DNA of 64,000 bases, taken from Hymenolepis diminuta (Eukaryota > Platyhelminthes > Cestoda > Cyclophyllidea > Hymenolepididae). Both the position numbers and the translations under genes were made by a program. This document shows positions 10,979-22,641 of this stretch, piece after piece (position 1 is the stretch's first letter; the number at the start of each line of letters is the position of its first letter). The stretch is from assembly GCA_900708905.1 (NCBI GenBank), contig CAADRB010000038.1, positions 881,080 to 945,079 on the forward strand, in the 5' to 3' direction. Under the pieces are notes generated by a model, which did no database searches, had not been told where the DNA came from, and saw only the letters and a program-made list of their open reading frames with translations.

Positions 10979-13900
10979 TAGACAGACAGATTTAATTAAT
11001 GCCATCTTTGCAGCGATTTATTAAGCTGAAGGAGGACTGCTTAAGTGTCATGCGAGTTCATTTGACAGCAGAAATGGTAACAAACATACATTATAATGCT
11101 TTTCATAAAACTCGAAATACGAAAGTGAATTTGACGGTTTAATTTAAACAACAGCCCCGACATGAGTCCATTGCGTGTTAATTCTGACCTTCGTTTCCTA
11201 ATCTTGTTTGAGGTAATAATTAATATGCTAGTTAAAGTTAAAAAGCTCTGCATTGTCAAAGTCAAAACATATCGAAATGTTTTAAAATGAAACAAGAATG
11301 AGTTTATTTTACACTTGGATTAAAAACTTAAAATGTATAGCAGATGAAAGGTCTATTCTGGATGATAAAATAAACAACATTTTTAAAAATGTTGACATTT
11401 TTTACGCTGTGAATTTTTTCTGTTAAGTAGTTAAGCTAACGGTTGTATCCAAGACGCAAATTCGACAGAGACACCTTGAGGACGCATTCTAAAGAATTTG
11501 TTGATAGCGTCACTTCAATCTTTAGAATAACAAAATCATTAGTTAAAATAAGTTGGTGAGATATTTCTTCTAATGGCTAAGATAAACAGAGAAAAAATTT
11601 GCTTGTGCGATTTTGACATAGTAGATTCCATTAAATAACCTGCCGTCTTGAATTATCAAAGACAGATTGAGATATCTCCATTGGTCTGAGATTGATCCAA
11701 CACAAAGGATTTCCAAACTGTATTGTGTCTTCATAATTCGACATGCTATTAAACACTTAACCATTTTAATATCTTAGTGAAAAGCAACTTACAATTTTTT
11801 GTAAAGAATGCTGCTGTAATTCTATGAAGTCCAGTTTTGACTGCAATGGCAGATATCACTAGAATACTGTTGACTCAGATAAGGAAGAAAGGGTTGGGAG
11901 AGATGTAATTAACGTAAGATGATTATTATAATATTCGAGGATAAGTTGTCTCTATGATGTTGCTGTTAGGAAATTAGAATGAAGGTGGACTGATAACATT
12001 CTCAATCCTAAATAAATCTCAAGCTGTCAGAAGCGACATACGTCTCATCTTCATAGGGGTAATGGATAATTTGGAGACAACCTGCGAGAATAGCCCATCT
12101 CGAGACAAAATGTAAACGCAGTAGCTACAGACTTTATTAAATATTAAAACCTATGCTATTTAGTATGAATTTTTATTCTTATTAATTGAAGTCTAAATAT
12201 TTTATTCTATGAATTCACCATTTACTCTTAAATATATTTTAAAGTAATAGCTTAACTTATTCTTTTGCACTGTACTCTTTTTAATTGTACGCGGCTGTTA
12301 TTACTGATAAATATTCCACCTTTTTGTATTCAACTAGAGTACTGGTTAATCAGATCATACATTTTCCATGTGAATACTTCTGATTTCACAATATCATTAG
12401 AAATCTTAGTTTACTTCACGCATTTTGCGCATAACATCTAATCATCTTTTCACTGTAATTTATGAAGTTCGGCATGTTGCTAGAAAATGTTATCGCCCCG
12501 AGTTTAAATGTCAAATTCTCAGGATTGGGAGGGATTAAATTGTAATTTATAAATTAAATTAAGGTGAAATTAATATTAAAAAACATAAATACATCAAATT
12601 AAATCGAGCCCTAATTAAAAATGGAAAGGAATGTTAAACTTTATTAGTAGTCACAACTTGTATTAATCTTAATGAGATGTTTAAACTACTTTTATTATTA
12701 AATATTGTAGATTCTTTAGCTCTTTCAAGAGGACTGAAACTGCCACTAAAGTTGGTAGAAATATCTTAAATCTAAACAATCAAAAGTAGCGGTAAATGGT
12801 TATGGAAACCTATAAAAGATCAGCTTCAACCTTAGAGATTGCAGAATACCTATATTGGTGAATTCTAAAGTAGGCTTTTAAATTACATCTTTAAATAGCT
12901 TTTAAGGCAAATAACGAAGTTAAAATTAACAACTTTAAGGGTAAAATTGCACAAAAATAGTTTCTGTATTGATGGCTGGTAATAGCAAATCAATCAGATA
13001 CGATTTTCAGTGACCATTTCAATTGGTACATGGCAGCAGCTAATCAAATGATCGAGTCTATTGCTTATTCGCAAGCATTATAACTAGTAAAAAACGAGAA
13101 TCAATTTATTCCCCTCTATAATCAGGTATTTTTTACAACCGCGGAATGAATTATCGTTTAAGAATATAAGCAGAATCAAATTTAAAAGCGTTTCATTAGG
13201 TTTCCTGTGATTTTTCTAATTCGTAAACGGACGTTGTATTAGTTAATAACATATAAGTACTAATGTTGTAGTATTATCTTTTTATTTTGCAATATAACAT
13301 AACCTAATATATCGAGTACAGTTAAATTTTTATGGCATTTCGGATACACATTAGGTGGTCAACTCATCGAATTTGAGCCATCGAACAATAGAACACAATG
13401 GAATTAGTTACGTCCGTTTATTCAAATGCTGACAACCTGGCGAATTAAGAAATAAAATGAATCAGACACTTTTGATACTCTCACTTGATACTTCATTTTT
13501 ACTTAACAATTCACCGTTTATCAGTAATATTGATAATATAATAAATAGATGACAAACAATATAATTATTAAATGTGAACTCAGATAGTCTTTGTTATGGT
13601 AAAATGTCTTTGCTTCTATAAAGTACCTGCTTTGCTCAATCACGAAATTAAACCAACCTGTCAATAAACATTGTGGTCCAACTACAAAGTTTAATCATCA
13701 TAGCCTTATGCTTCATACAAGGCAACTCAGTGGTTCAAGTAATAAGCTGATGCTCTGACTTCGTTACTTGATTCCTCTTGATTCTCCCAATATTTGCCTT
13801 ATTGAACTCGTCTCCTGCACCCTTTCTTCATAAACTTTATCAAATTTTAGGTGTATAAGTTTGTTACACTGCCATAGGTATAACCACATTAATTTTTCTA

Positions 13901-14155
13901 ACATTAACGCACTATCTTTTCTACGAAATATAATTACAGCTTGCATTATATAGATATGTTTGTTAATGACATTATGATAAGTGACGTTTCAGCTATCTCC
14001 GTCTTTATAAGATTTAAGAAATTGGATATTGGGAGTTCTTGATAATCATTACGTCCAAGGAACAGTGATTTATTGACAGCGCAAGAGTACCGTTTTCTTT
14101 AACGCAAAAATCTGCATGCAATTAGCAGTTTTGCTTTTTACTGTTTCTCTTTTAG
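10979..14155. other. AT-rich non-coding stretch
   Basis: No gene recognised. It holds a perfect 20-bp palindrome at 11375-11394 (listed separately) and minus-strand frames at 11041-11295, 11570-11764 and 13764-13946 that are within chance expectation. Confidence 0.55.
11375..11394. repeat. Perfect 20-bp palindrome
   Basis: CAACATTTTTAAAAATGTTG is its own reverse complement over all 20 bases. Flanking bases do not extend the symmetry. In AT-rich DNA palindromes arise easily, but 20 bases without a mismatch or spacer is long. Function unknown. Confidence 0.9.
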
Positions 14156-14249
14156 GTGGGAATTTAAACAATTAGTGGTGAAAATGGACATTGTTGGCTA
14201 TTTTAACCATGACAACCTGACCAAGCCGATGACTGCCCTGGCGTCCTGA
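14156..14249 (+). CDS. Candidate terminal coding exon with a strong 3' splice site, unknown product
   Basis: A textbook acceptor, a long T/C-rich tract ending TCTCTTTTAG, ends at 14155. The exon then reads in phase 1 as WEFKQLVVKMDIVGYFNHD and on to TGA at 14247-14249. The second half uses GC-ending codons (GAC AAC CTG ACC AAG CCG) unlike the flanking DNA. No AATAAA follows closely, and no upstream exon could be identified. The other frames of the same exon are closed within a few codons. No family is recognised. The combination of acceptor, frame and codon composition is the argument; each part alone is weak. Confidence 0.28.
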
Positions 14250-15973
14250 TCGATTTATTCTTAACCATGATTTTGTATAAAATACTTTTAAACTTTTCGT
14301 TCCCCTTGGAATCTCATTACCCAAACGAAGCTTAGAGTAAGGAAATTTGGACGGCTTTTCATTTCATGCACTATAATAACAACCGGAGAAATTTTGCTTC
14401 CATTCCAGTAAACGTAATCAATACTATGCAAAGTGATTTAGTTGGGAAAGCGGGAAAATATCCTGATATTAGCTGTTTTTCTGTAAATAAAAACGCTAAA
14501 TAGCAAGAAAAATGGAAATGGCTTTTCAGCAAGCACGTGCTCTTGTTGTCTAATCAAGAATTTTAGAGAAAATAATTTACCTCTTTGATAAGGCAGTAAA
14601 AATGGTCCAATAACTTGAGCTTAAAATTAATTTTCTGCTTGAATGTTGTACAAAATTAACTATAAAATCCGAAAGTAAAACCATAATGAAATCGGAGTTT
14701 TGTTTTTTATCACGGCAAAATTTTGTGCTTTCGCGATACAAAAAAATTGTGACACTAATAATGATAAAAAGCACGAATATTTAGTAAACGAAATTATCGA
14801 TTAACCATGCACATAGAAAAAAACATCTTTTAAATTTTCAACACTTCTATTCTGCTTTCCTATTTGATGAATGATGTCAAAAGCGTATTTGTGACAATAG
14901 CGCAGTGCAGTGGTTTTCATTTGTTTTGAGAACTTTCCCACCATTGTTAATGGATCGTCCACATTATGTATGATTAAATATCGTAATGTTAATAAAAATG
15001 AATTTTATTTCGGCAAAAAGTCAATTGCTACAAAGCAATTCATTCAGTTCACTAAGTTTAGTCATTTACTACCAAAAGTTAAAAGCCAAAATGCAGTGAT
15101 CACATAGAAAAAGAAATAATCAAATAACCGTGGGTAACTTCCTCCATTCGCTTTAAAACTTCATAAAATATAAAGAAAATTTATTGCTAAAAACCAACAT
15201 AACTAAATTTCATAAATTTTTAAAAGATACTTTTGATGGTTGATTAAAAAATAGACAAAATATGAGTTTGGCTTAATATTTCAAAGATTTACAGATACCT
15301 TAAACCCAATCTCAGCAACAACAGTCTTTTTTATTCACAGCAAGATCGTTTCTAAAAATATCCTCATACTTTAAAAACCAGTTAAAAATATTAAATCTGC
15401 CTCTAGATCATAGTAAAATCCATTATCTTGCAGAACCAGAGATTGTGAAGATGGTTTGGGTAAGGAAATATTCAATATTTTAGTTTCCATGGTTATAATT
15501 TTAAAAGATCTTCTCAAACACCTCAAAATATTTTCAATGTTTTTTAGAAGGAATTCTTTGCGTTCCTGATTTTTCGTCAGAAAAAAATTCCTTTTGCTCC
15601 TAATTTTCTCTTGGATAAATTTAAACACATCAATGTTCTGGAGCATTTTTTAGATAAATATTAAAATCGTAAGTTCTTTTCAAACTTTCGTCGCCAAAAC
15701 TTGCGATCTAAACGCTGATGTCCCGCCAAAAGATGAAAAAGCAGAAGTTCCTAAAAAATTAAAAGTTCGGCAGCAAACATATTACTTTACACATAAACGA
15801 AGCAAATAGAAGTGAGAGAGTGCAAAAGAGAGATTTAGAAAAGCTGACGAAAGTGGACCTCCAACGAAGAAGGCGGAGCTGAGACTATTTGTGGGGTCTT
15901 CTCGTAAACATGGGCTCCCCTTCCTGAATCTCAGTTACTAACTCACAATTATGCTAATTACCCGTTCTCACTC
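14250..15973. other. AT-rich non-coding stretch
   Basis: Nothing recognised. The minus-strand frame at 15371-15646 (91 codons) is AT-rich and within chance expectation. GC rises from about 15680 to 16010 without a clear gene. Confidence 0.5.
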
Positions 15974-15997
15974 TGACCGAGATTTGAAACTCGGTCA
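15974..15997. repeat. Short perfect hairpin
   Basis: TGACCGAG at 15974-15981 and CTCGGTCA at 15990-15997 form an 8-bp perfect stem around the loop ATTTGAAA, which can add three more pairs (TTT with AAA) if one A is bulged. It sits at the end of a GC-richer patch. It is not followed by a T-run of the kind used by bacterial terminators. Role unknown. Confidence 0.85.
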
Positions 15998-18059
15998 ATC
16001 AATTGTGTTCGTGTATGTTCATGTGTCTCACCTCATTTTTATTAAGTAACAAACATAAATTGAAAGGCATTTGATTTGCTTGATTTAATTCAGATATTTT
16101 ATGTGTTTATTAAATCCAAATGTTATATAGTATTTTTATTGAAAACGCGATTTCGATGGGAAGATGGACAATATTCAGTACAAAGTTCGCCGAAGAGTAG
16201 CAAAAATTAAATTGCATTATTTTCTTTAATAATGAGGATACTTCAGAAGCGTCCTTATTTTAAAAATTTTTATGGTTTGAGATATTTGATAATGGCAATC
16301 GAAGAATTATTTTGTTTTTCAATGCTAATTTCGAAGAGGATTGTTCTTAATCGTTTGAAGCATATAAATTTGTGGGAATTTTAAATCATACAAAATGGAT
16401 TTTTAAGTATTTTGTTTATTAATTATCGTCCTTCTACTATGTTTATCTAAAAAGGGAATTTCGCTACAGTTGCACTAGAGACGGCCAGTTCTTCTCCATG
16501 AATCCAGCAATAGTGAACTCCTGCATATTTTGAATTGAACATTCTCTTTGAGTTATAGGAATTTTACCCTTTCTCTAATATAGCCAGTGTACACGTCGAT
16601 GTTGTTGTGATTCCTTTGAGTATTCAAAGCGTTTGCTGAGAGTTTAACGTACCAATAATATACATATACCTCAACATATTATACCTTTTATGAATGGAGT
16701 ACATTTATTCTTAAATTTTCAGCTGTGGCAAATAAAAAAATGTGATACTGTATGTAATGAAAAAGTATAATTTCTCTGCAGTAAAATAAGAGCAATATAT
16801 GTTCCAAATCAAAATGTTACAAAATTTCAGAAGTTATTACCATAACACATTATCATAAAACAAATTCTGAAAATTTTACCTCTATTTTAGATGTACTTAT
16901 CGAATAATATTAATTATTTCTATAAAAATATATGTAATTAAATTAGAATATTCGCCTCTAAACCAAGAGCCCCACAAACTCAGTATAGCTCACAAGCAGA
17001 TCACTATTATTTTGCCAGTTTATTTAAGCCGAAAGGCGCAGTTATATTTGCATCTAAATTGAGTGGTTGCAACTCAAAGTACACCTTTGTCTTTATGGAG
17101 TCAAATTTAGAACTTTGGAATAGATTTTACTTGATTTGATTTCTAATAAAGACATGTTTAATGAAATTTATAATATTAATTTAAATGCATCGGATTCTAT
17201 TACTTATATATTAAACCAAAACAATAATATCCCACCTGATACAGCAAAGCCAAATAATAAAACATAAATTATTTTCATTAAGCTAATACCATGTGTGTGA
17301 ACCATAGAAACGATGGATGTGGAGTGTTTCTGCAGGCAACAACACATTTGTTTTCGGCCTGTTTACGCTATTAGATCAGCCAAATTTATATCGGCATAAT
17401 TTTCTCTGCATATTCTTAACTCGATCTCACATGAAAACTAATGGAATTACTTAAAAATATATGCTTTCATTTTCATTATTCCTTAATATTTCTAATAAGA
17501 CACTCAAATGAACGTTTAAATATAAGTAAAGAAAGTGAATTGAATCATTTAAAAGTGAGCTAACGGATCCTGACTATCAAATGAAACATACCATGGTCAA
17601 CCAATTCTTTTGACAACCGATAAACAAGCATAATAATTGTTTGAGAGAATGTGTTTTTTATTAAACGAAAGCATTTTAATCGGAAATACTTTAAATTTAT
17701 TGCTTTTACCATTTTTACGCACGGCAATTTTTAATTTAACAATATTTTACTTTTAACTAAATATGTTCAGCAGGTGACTCATAGTTTGCAACTTCTATTA
17801 AAATTTAATCGACACCACTTCCTGGTCAGAAGACATATTTTATCTTCGGCAGGTAATAAAGCAATAACAATTCAGTTGCACTTGAGTGCGCATCTTTCAC
17901 CGTTAAAGACTTTCAAACTCCATTCGGAAAGAAACGCAATATATTTTCCCTCAGACACTATGACTAATGAGTAATAAGTGGAACGCCTCACTACTCACAT
18001 TCACACGGTATATTTTATGTATACACATTGAGCTAATAAAAGATCAAGCCTCTGTTTAG
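15998..18059. other. AT-rich non-coding stretch
   Basis: No gene, RNA or transposon recognised. At 17290-17390 a GC-richer patch is open in two overlapping plus-strand frames, so neither is persuasive. Confidence 0.55.
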
Positions 18060-18194
18060 TCTGGACAGGGTCCTTCTTCGCCGCCTGCCAAATTTCTGCA
18101 AGATATGTTCAAGCTAGTCAACCGGAACATTTGTATTTGTGTCGAATATAAATTTGTTTTCTTTTACTCAGCAGTACTTATTGTGAAAGGGTAG
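18060..18194 (+). CDS. Candidate 3'-terminal exon with acceptor and poly(A) signal, unknown product
   Basis: An acceptor-like CCTCTGTTTAG ends at 18059. The frame beginning TCT GGA CAG at 18060 stays open to TAG at 18192-18194 and reads SGQGPSSPPAKFLQDMFKLV, then a hydrophobic cysteine- and phenylalanine-rich tail. The first 25 codons use C- or G-ending codons unlike the surroundings. AATAAA lies at 18206-18211, 12 bases after the stop, a plausible cleavage signal for a very short 3' UTR. No upstream exon was identified and no family is recognised. The TAG that closes the upstream frame is itself part of the proposed acceptor, so a splice is required. Confidence 0.28.
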   Translation, partial: SGQGPSSPPAKFLQDMFKLVNRNICICVEYKFVFFYSAVLIVKG

Positions 18195-18211
18195 TTGAAT
18201 ATTTGAATAAA

Positions 18212-21200
18212 CCTTTTGTATAATAGGCTAGGTTCAAGGCCTAAAAAATTCGACCATTTGAAAACATTCTAATTGATTGGAAACAAGGCAGCAGTCGTAT
18301 TAGGCTTTAGCTTTCCTAAGCAAAGGTTTGCCTTCGATTGTATTTTCTTAAACGAGTTTAAGCGTTGAATGACTTAAGTGGATTGTATTTAGCCTTAATT
18401 TTTGTGCTAAAAGATTGGATTGGGGCTTTACGCCATTCCTAAAACTTACTGCTGGATTTAAATGATCAAATTAAATATTCAGACCGCAATTTATGGAAAT
18501 ATCAAAATTTATTATGATTAAATATATTTTTCGGTCTAATTCGGATTTTAAATACTATCGCATTCAGAAAGTAATAGTAACATCATAATAATGGATGCCG
18601 TAGTGGTGGCGCAGTGCTCAGCTTGCTTACTTGTATGTCCATCTGCACATGCCCAATGATGTAAATAATCAACCATACTGAATAATTTTCTTTACAAGAG
18701 AGGTAGCATGCTCTGTCCTTAACCAAGTCAATTGGAGTTTGAGCTTTGGAGTAAATGAAGCCAATAAAGATACTAATTATATTTGTATGGAACTTGGTTT
18801 GAAACAATTTTCAGTTGTAAAGTGAACAAAGTTTTATATAATTTTACTGTGAGCAGATGAGAATTATAATATTTTACTATTCTCTTATTTTATTATAATA
18901 CAATAAATCAAATACAATACTATTTCATTTATTGGTTTCATGAAAATTTATTTACATAAATTATGCTTGCTTGGCCCAAATGAAGTTATTAACATAACTA
19001 GATCTATTCTTTATAAGTTGCCTTATTGGATCGATTCAGCTTACTACGATATATTCTATAAGAATATTCAATAAGAAAGTTAGAACACAGGTTTAATATA
19101 GAGCTCACGTTGTATTAACAATGATTGAAAAAATTCGTTGTGAATTAATTTGATACTCGAGTTGGCCTTGACTAAAGGATAGATATTCCTGAATTAAACA
19201 CCTAAGAGGTTGTCAGGGTGCTAAGGAGAACAATAGTCCTAAAGAGACACCATAAAGTTTTGCCCATCTAATTGCTAACCATTACGGTTTTCGTTTCACA
19301 AGGTCTTCATGAAAGTATTTTGTCCATAAAAATTGAAGGACTAATTTAAATTTAGGATAAAAATCATAGTTTTAGAAAGCAAAACTTAAATACTTGAGTA
19401 GGGTCAATTTTTAGGATTAAAATTAATAATACAAAACAAAAACAAAGGCTTTATGGACTTCCGAGTTTCTTAGGCTCCTATTCTATCAGATTAATAAGTT
19501 GTATAACCATTTAGATTTTAAAGGGATGATCAAAGGAGAGGATAGTTATGGATTATATAGTTTAATGAAACAATTATTTGTGTTAGTTTCAAATTTTAAA
19601 TTCAAATGTTAGTTCGTTGTAAATTCCCTCAATTTCTAAACAAACACAACCATGATTTCTGGAAACATATGCCGAGGAAGACTGAACTTTTACTCCTTCA
19701 AGCTAGAGATCCAACTTTTTCTCCAAATTCTCTCTCGTGTATCCCCTTTCAGATTTGAAGGTAAAAAGTAATAAATGTTAAAATCGCCAGTCCTCGGAAC
19801 TTCTCTCCTTTTACTTCTTGTACAGAGACTTTTTCACTTCACTGTATTCATTTATTCATTTTAAAGCTAAATGTATTTAATAAATGAAACACATTTTAAG
19901 GGAAGAATTCTCAGTTTATGAAATAGTTAATGTGTACTAAATAAGGTAAGAGTTGAGACCAAGACTATTTAAAATAGTAAATCTAATTAATTTTGACGTT
20001 AGAAATCTCTTGAACTATTTGATTAAAAATTAAATTAAATTTGTGATCTAAGCAAGGTAAGGTATTCAAAACAGGAAATTAAAATTATTTGATTCTGCTA
20101 TCAAAACACTTAGTGTCTTGAGAGGCAATTTTTGTAATTGAAAAAGCGTGGGTTTGTAATATATCTGTTTATTAAAAATTTTATTTTATTGTGACAAATT
20201 TCCACTATCAAGCTCATTTATTCTCTCTGGTAATTCACAATATAATTAAAAAATAACTCATCTTTTCTACTAGTATATGTATATAAGTATTGACGATAAA
20301 ATTTTGGAAAACTTACCTGATTTGATTGCAGACAACATTGAAAAGGGGAACATGAAACAAATCTAATATGGTATAAAACCGAGAAGGGACTCAAGACGAA
20401 ATAGATACTGAAGTAAGTATGTTCTTGGTATTCAGGGCCCGTTGATCAGTTAATTTAACTCCGATTGTTTGGTCATGGCACTTCGATTCATTTGCATCTT
20501 TATTACGTTTGAGGTTAGCAACAGTTCTTAGATTTGTGAATATGCATTTACATACACATAGCTTAAACTTTAAACTTCGTTTTTTCGTATCCTTTGTTTG
20601 TGAAATCCTGGACTAAAAGCGTTGCAGAATTTGTCCAATAAATATACAAATGCTAGCTACTGGGACTTGATGTTAAAATTTGCTTCCCTGTTCTGTAATA
20701 TTTTACGAGCCATCATAGATAGTCTAGTCAATTTTTCTCAGCAGTTTAGTCCATTTTATTTAAAAACGAGCTGAATAAGGAGACGCAGCGCCCTCAGTAT
20801 AATTTTTTATTAGTGGAGATCAAACTGAAACATAAAAGAATAGACATTGAAAAGCAAGAACTTCATTTGCTATTTGTAGCTTATATGAACTCAGGATTTT
20901 CCTGGCCATTAGCATTTAACGGTCTTAAAGTCGGTTGGAGCTTGGCTTTGAAGTTCATTGTGTAAAAATTCTTCTGAATATTAGTACCCATGAACAATGA
21001 TATGCATTCAATTGTATTTTGCTAATTTTCCATTTCAAACCTCAGTTATTAGTTTTGCTTGAAGGTCAAAGATAAATTCTACCTGAAACTGCAATATCCT
21101 AGACGATTGTGCAGAAGCACATTTTCTGTCTGCATATCGCACGGTCGTCAGTCATGTTGTCCTTTTTATCTCAGATTTCAACTGATTTTTGATCAAAATT

Positions 21201-21457
21201 TTCAAAAGGTTTTAAGTAAAATAAGGAAATTTTATGAGATTTCGATGCAATAAATCAATAATACTCATACAATCTCAGCTCTCTAACATGGTATGACTAA
21301 GTGCACAGTAATCGGAACGATAATGATGACTAAGCGCCAATAAATCTAAATTAATTCCTTGATTTGGAACTGCTGATTCACTCGTGCGTCCATCTGAGTT
21401 CTATGACTTCCTTGATACCGTAAGATTTTTCTCGTATGGTCAATTTGGTTGAGTAAA
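18212..21457. other. AT-rich stretch with one tRNA-like promoter word
   Basis: No gene recognised. GTGGTGGCGCAGTGCT at 18603-18618 resembles a tRNA A box and matches 15 of 16 bases at 40141-40156, but no B box follows in either place. Confidence 0.5.
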
Positions 21458-21601
21458 ATGGAGACAAATTACCGTGAGAGCTGTGGTGAGAACGAGTTCG
21501 ATGAGGAGGATATGACTCATTTCTCCATCGAGGTGTCTGGGATTTTGACACATTACTTATTCATGCATCTTTATGGGCGAACTTTGTGCTCGTCAATATG
21601 A
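21458..21601 (+). CDS. Candidate first coding exon, acidic N-terminus, unknown product
   Basis: ATG at 21458 in a good initiation context (AAAATGG) opens a 47-codon frame to TGA at 21599-21601. The first 25 codons are coding-like in composition and strongly acidic (ESCGENEFDEEDM). They are followed by GAG then GTGTCT at 21533, a possible 5' splice site; after it composition drifts back to AT-rich. No signal peptide is visible in the proposed product. The antisense strand of the same patch can be read as a hydrophobic peptide, a usual mirror of acidic codons. No family is recognised. A donor-bearing frame lies downstream at 21887-21988 and could be a later exon in the same direction. Confidence 0.22.
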   Translation: METNYRESCGENEFDEEDMTHFSIEVSGILTHYLFMHLYGRTLCSSI

Positions 21602-21886
21602 ATCTGCATATTTGCCTACTTAAAGTGCAACTCAACCGTTTTGGCCAAACTTTTACCAAAAGAATTTACCATCTTAAACGTAGGACTGGACAGAGTTGAA
21701 TAAGATATCTAACCATCTCTAGTTTCAAACTGGCAAACAACCCTTATGTGTTAAACTGAAGGGTTATCAATTTCCATCAATGTCCTAATAGGATGTCTAG
21801 GATACAGATACTTTGTCTGGGAGTTTGTTTACAGCATTACAAGTTTTTCGGATAGGAAAAAAGACTGTCTGAGAAGAAGGGGGTAG

Positions 21887-21988
21887 TTAAAGCGTCCGAA
21901 CCGCATGACAAATAGACAGGTGGTGAAAAATACGAACTACGTTTTTCATATGACCATTAGGCCATGGCGTGATGAGAGTAGTGAGTTT
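21887..21988 (+). CDS. Candidate exon ending at a consensus GTAAGT donor
   Basis: After a TAG at 21884-21886 the plus frame reads LKRPNR, then an ATG at 21905 followed by 27 more codons (including HMTIRPWRDESSEF). It reaches the consensus donor GTAAGT that begins at 21989 in phase 0. The patch 21840-21990 is less AT-rich than its flanks. The phase would fit a splice from the candidate exon ending at 21532, but the acceptor (GGGGGTAG) lacks a pyrimidine tract. Alternatively the ATG marks a first coding exon. No family is recognised. Confidence 0.2.
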
Positions 21989-22470
21989 GTAAGTCCACAC
22001 TTAATTATAAATTTTTTTGCTTTTACTGACATTATCACCTAATAAGGCTAAATACATGTATTTTCAGTTAGATTTCTGAATGTTTTAATGTTGTTGCCAT
22101 TATTTTTCATGAAACCCACCTATAAAAATCCGTATTTGGGACTAAAATTATGCTGCTTCCATCAGATTGATTTTGAATTATTCGAATTTTATCATCATCA
22201 GTTTCATTTATTTCTTAAGACAGGCAAAAGTTTCCAAAGATACTAATTCGTAATCTGTATTTTGCAAAATTCACCTTAACATGGATTTATAATGACATTT
22301 TAATTCGCCTAATAATCACATTAGTTCAAAATGAATTACCAGTACTCATTAGTTGAATTAATAGTTGCATTTAACTTGGGCGGAAGGAAGGTATTCTGGA
22401 AATAATCAGAGATATCGGCCATCTACATTAGTGATTGTGCATCGACTTAGCAGATTTGTGAGTTTACTGC

Positions 22471-22528
22471 TGCGCCAATGATGCGCCAAGAATGATGAGA
22501 TTATTTTTACTCTTTTATTGTATATAAA
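22471..22528 (+). promoter_or_regulatory. Candidate core promoter: paired GCGCCAA words and a TATA box
   Basis: TGCGCCAATGA at 22471-22481 is followed at once by TGCGCCAAGAATGA at 22482, giving two GCGCCAA words (E2F-like TTGGCGC on the other strand) 11 bases apart, about one helical turn. A consensus TATA box, TATATAAA, is at 22521-22528. Transcription to the right would start near 22555. No ATG-led frame of note follows closely, so the product could be a non-coding RNA or a first untranslated exon. This is inferred from motif spacing only. Confidence 0.35.
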
Positions 22529-22589
22529 GCAGTAGAGACGCTTAAGTAAACTCTTGAGCCCTGCAGCATTATAGAAACGGTGATTGTCA

Positions 22590-22641
22590 GCTTAGCCGTC
22601 GGCCTTCAGCTGTCTGAAGAGATAAATTTTCAGAGCTAAGC
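22590..22641. repeat. Nested stem-loops downstream of the 22.5-kb TATA box
   Basis: Outer arms GCTTAGC (22590-22596) and GCTAAGC (22635-22641) enclose an inner perfect hairpin CTTCAG/CTGAAG (22604-22609 and 22614-22619, loop CTGT). If transcribed from the TATA box at 22521 the pair would lie in the leader. Too short for a typical microRNA precursor. Role unknown. Confidence 0.6.

Noticed and set aside
17290..17400. Short plus-strand coding-like patch
   Set aside because: Two frames are open at once and neither has splice or poly(A) support.
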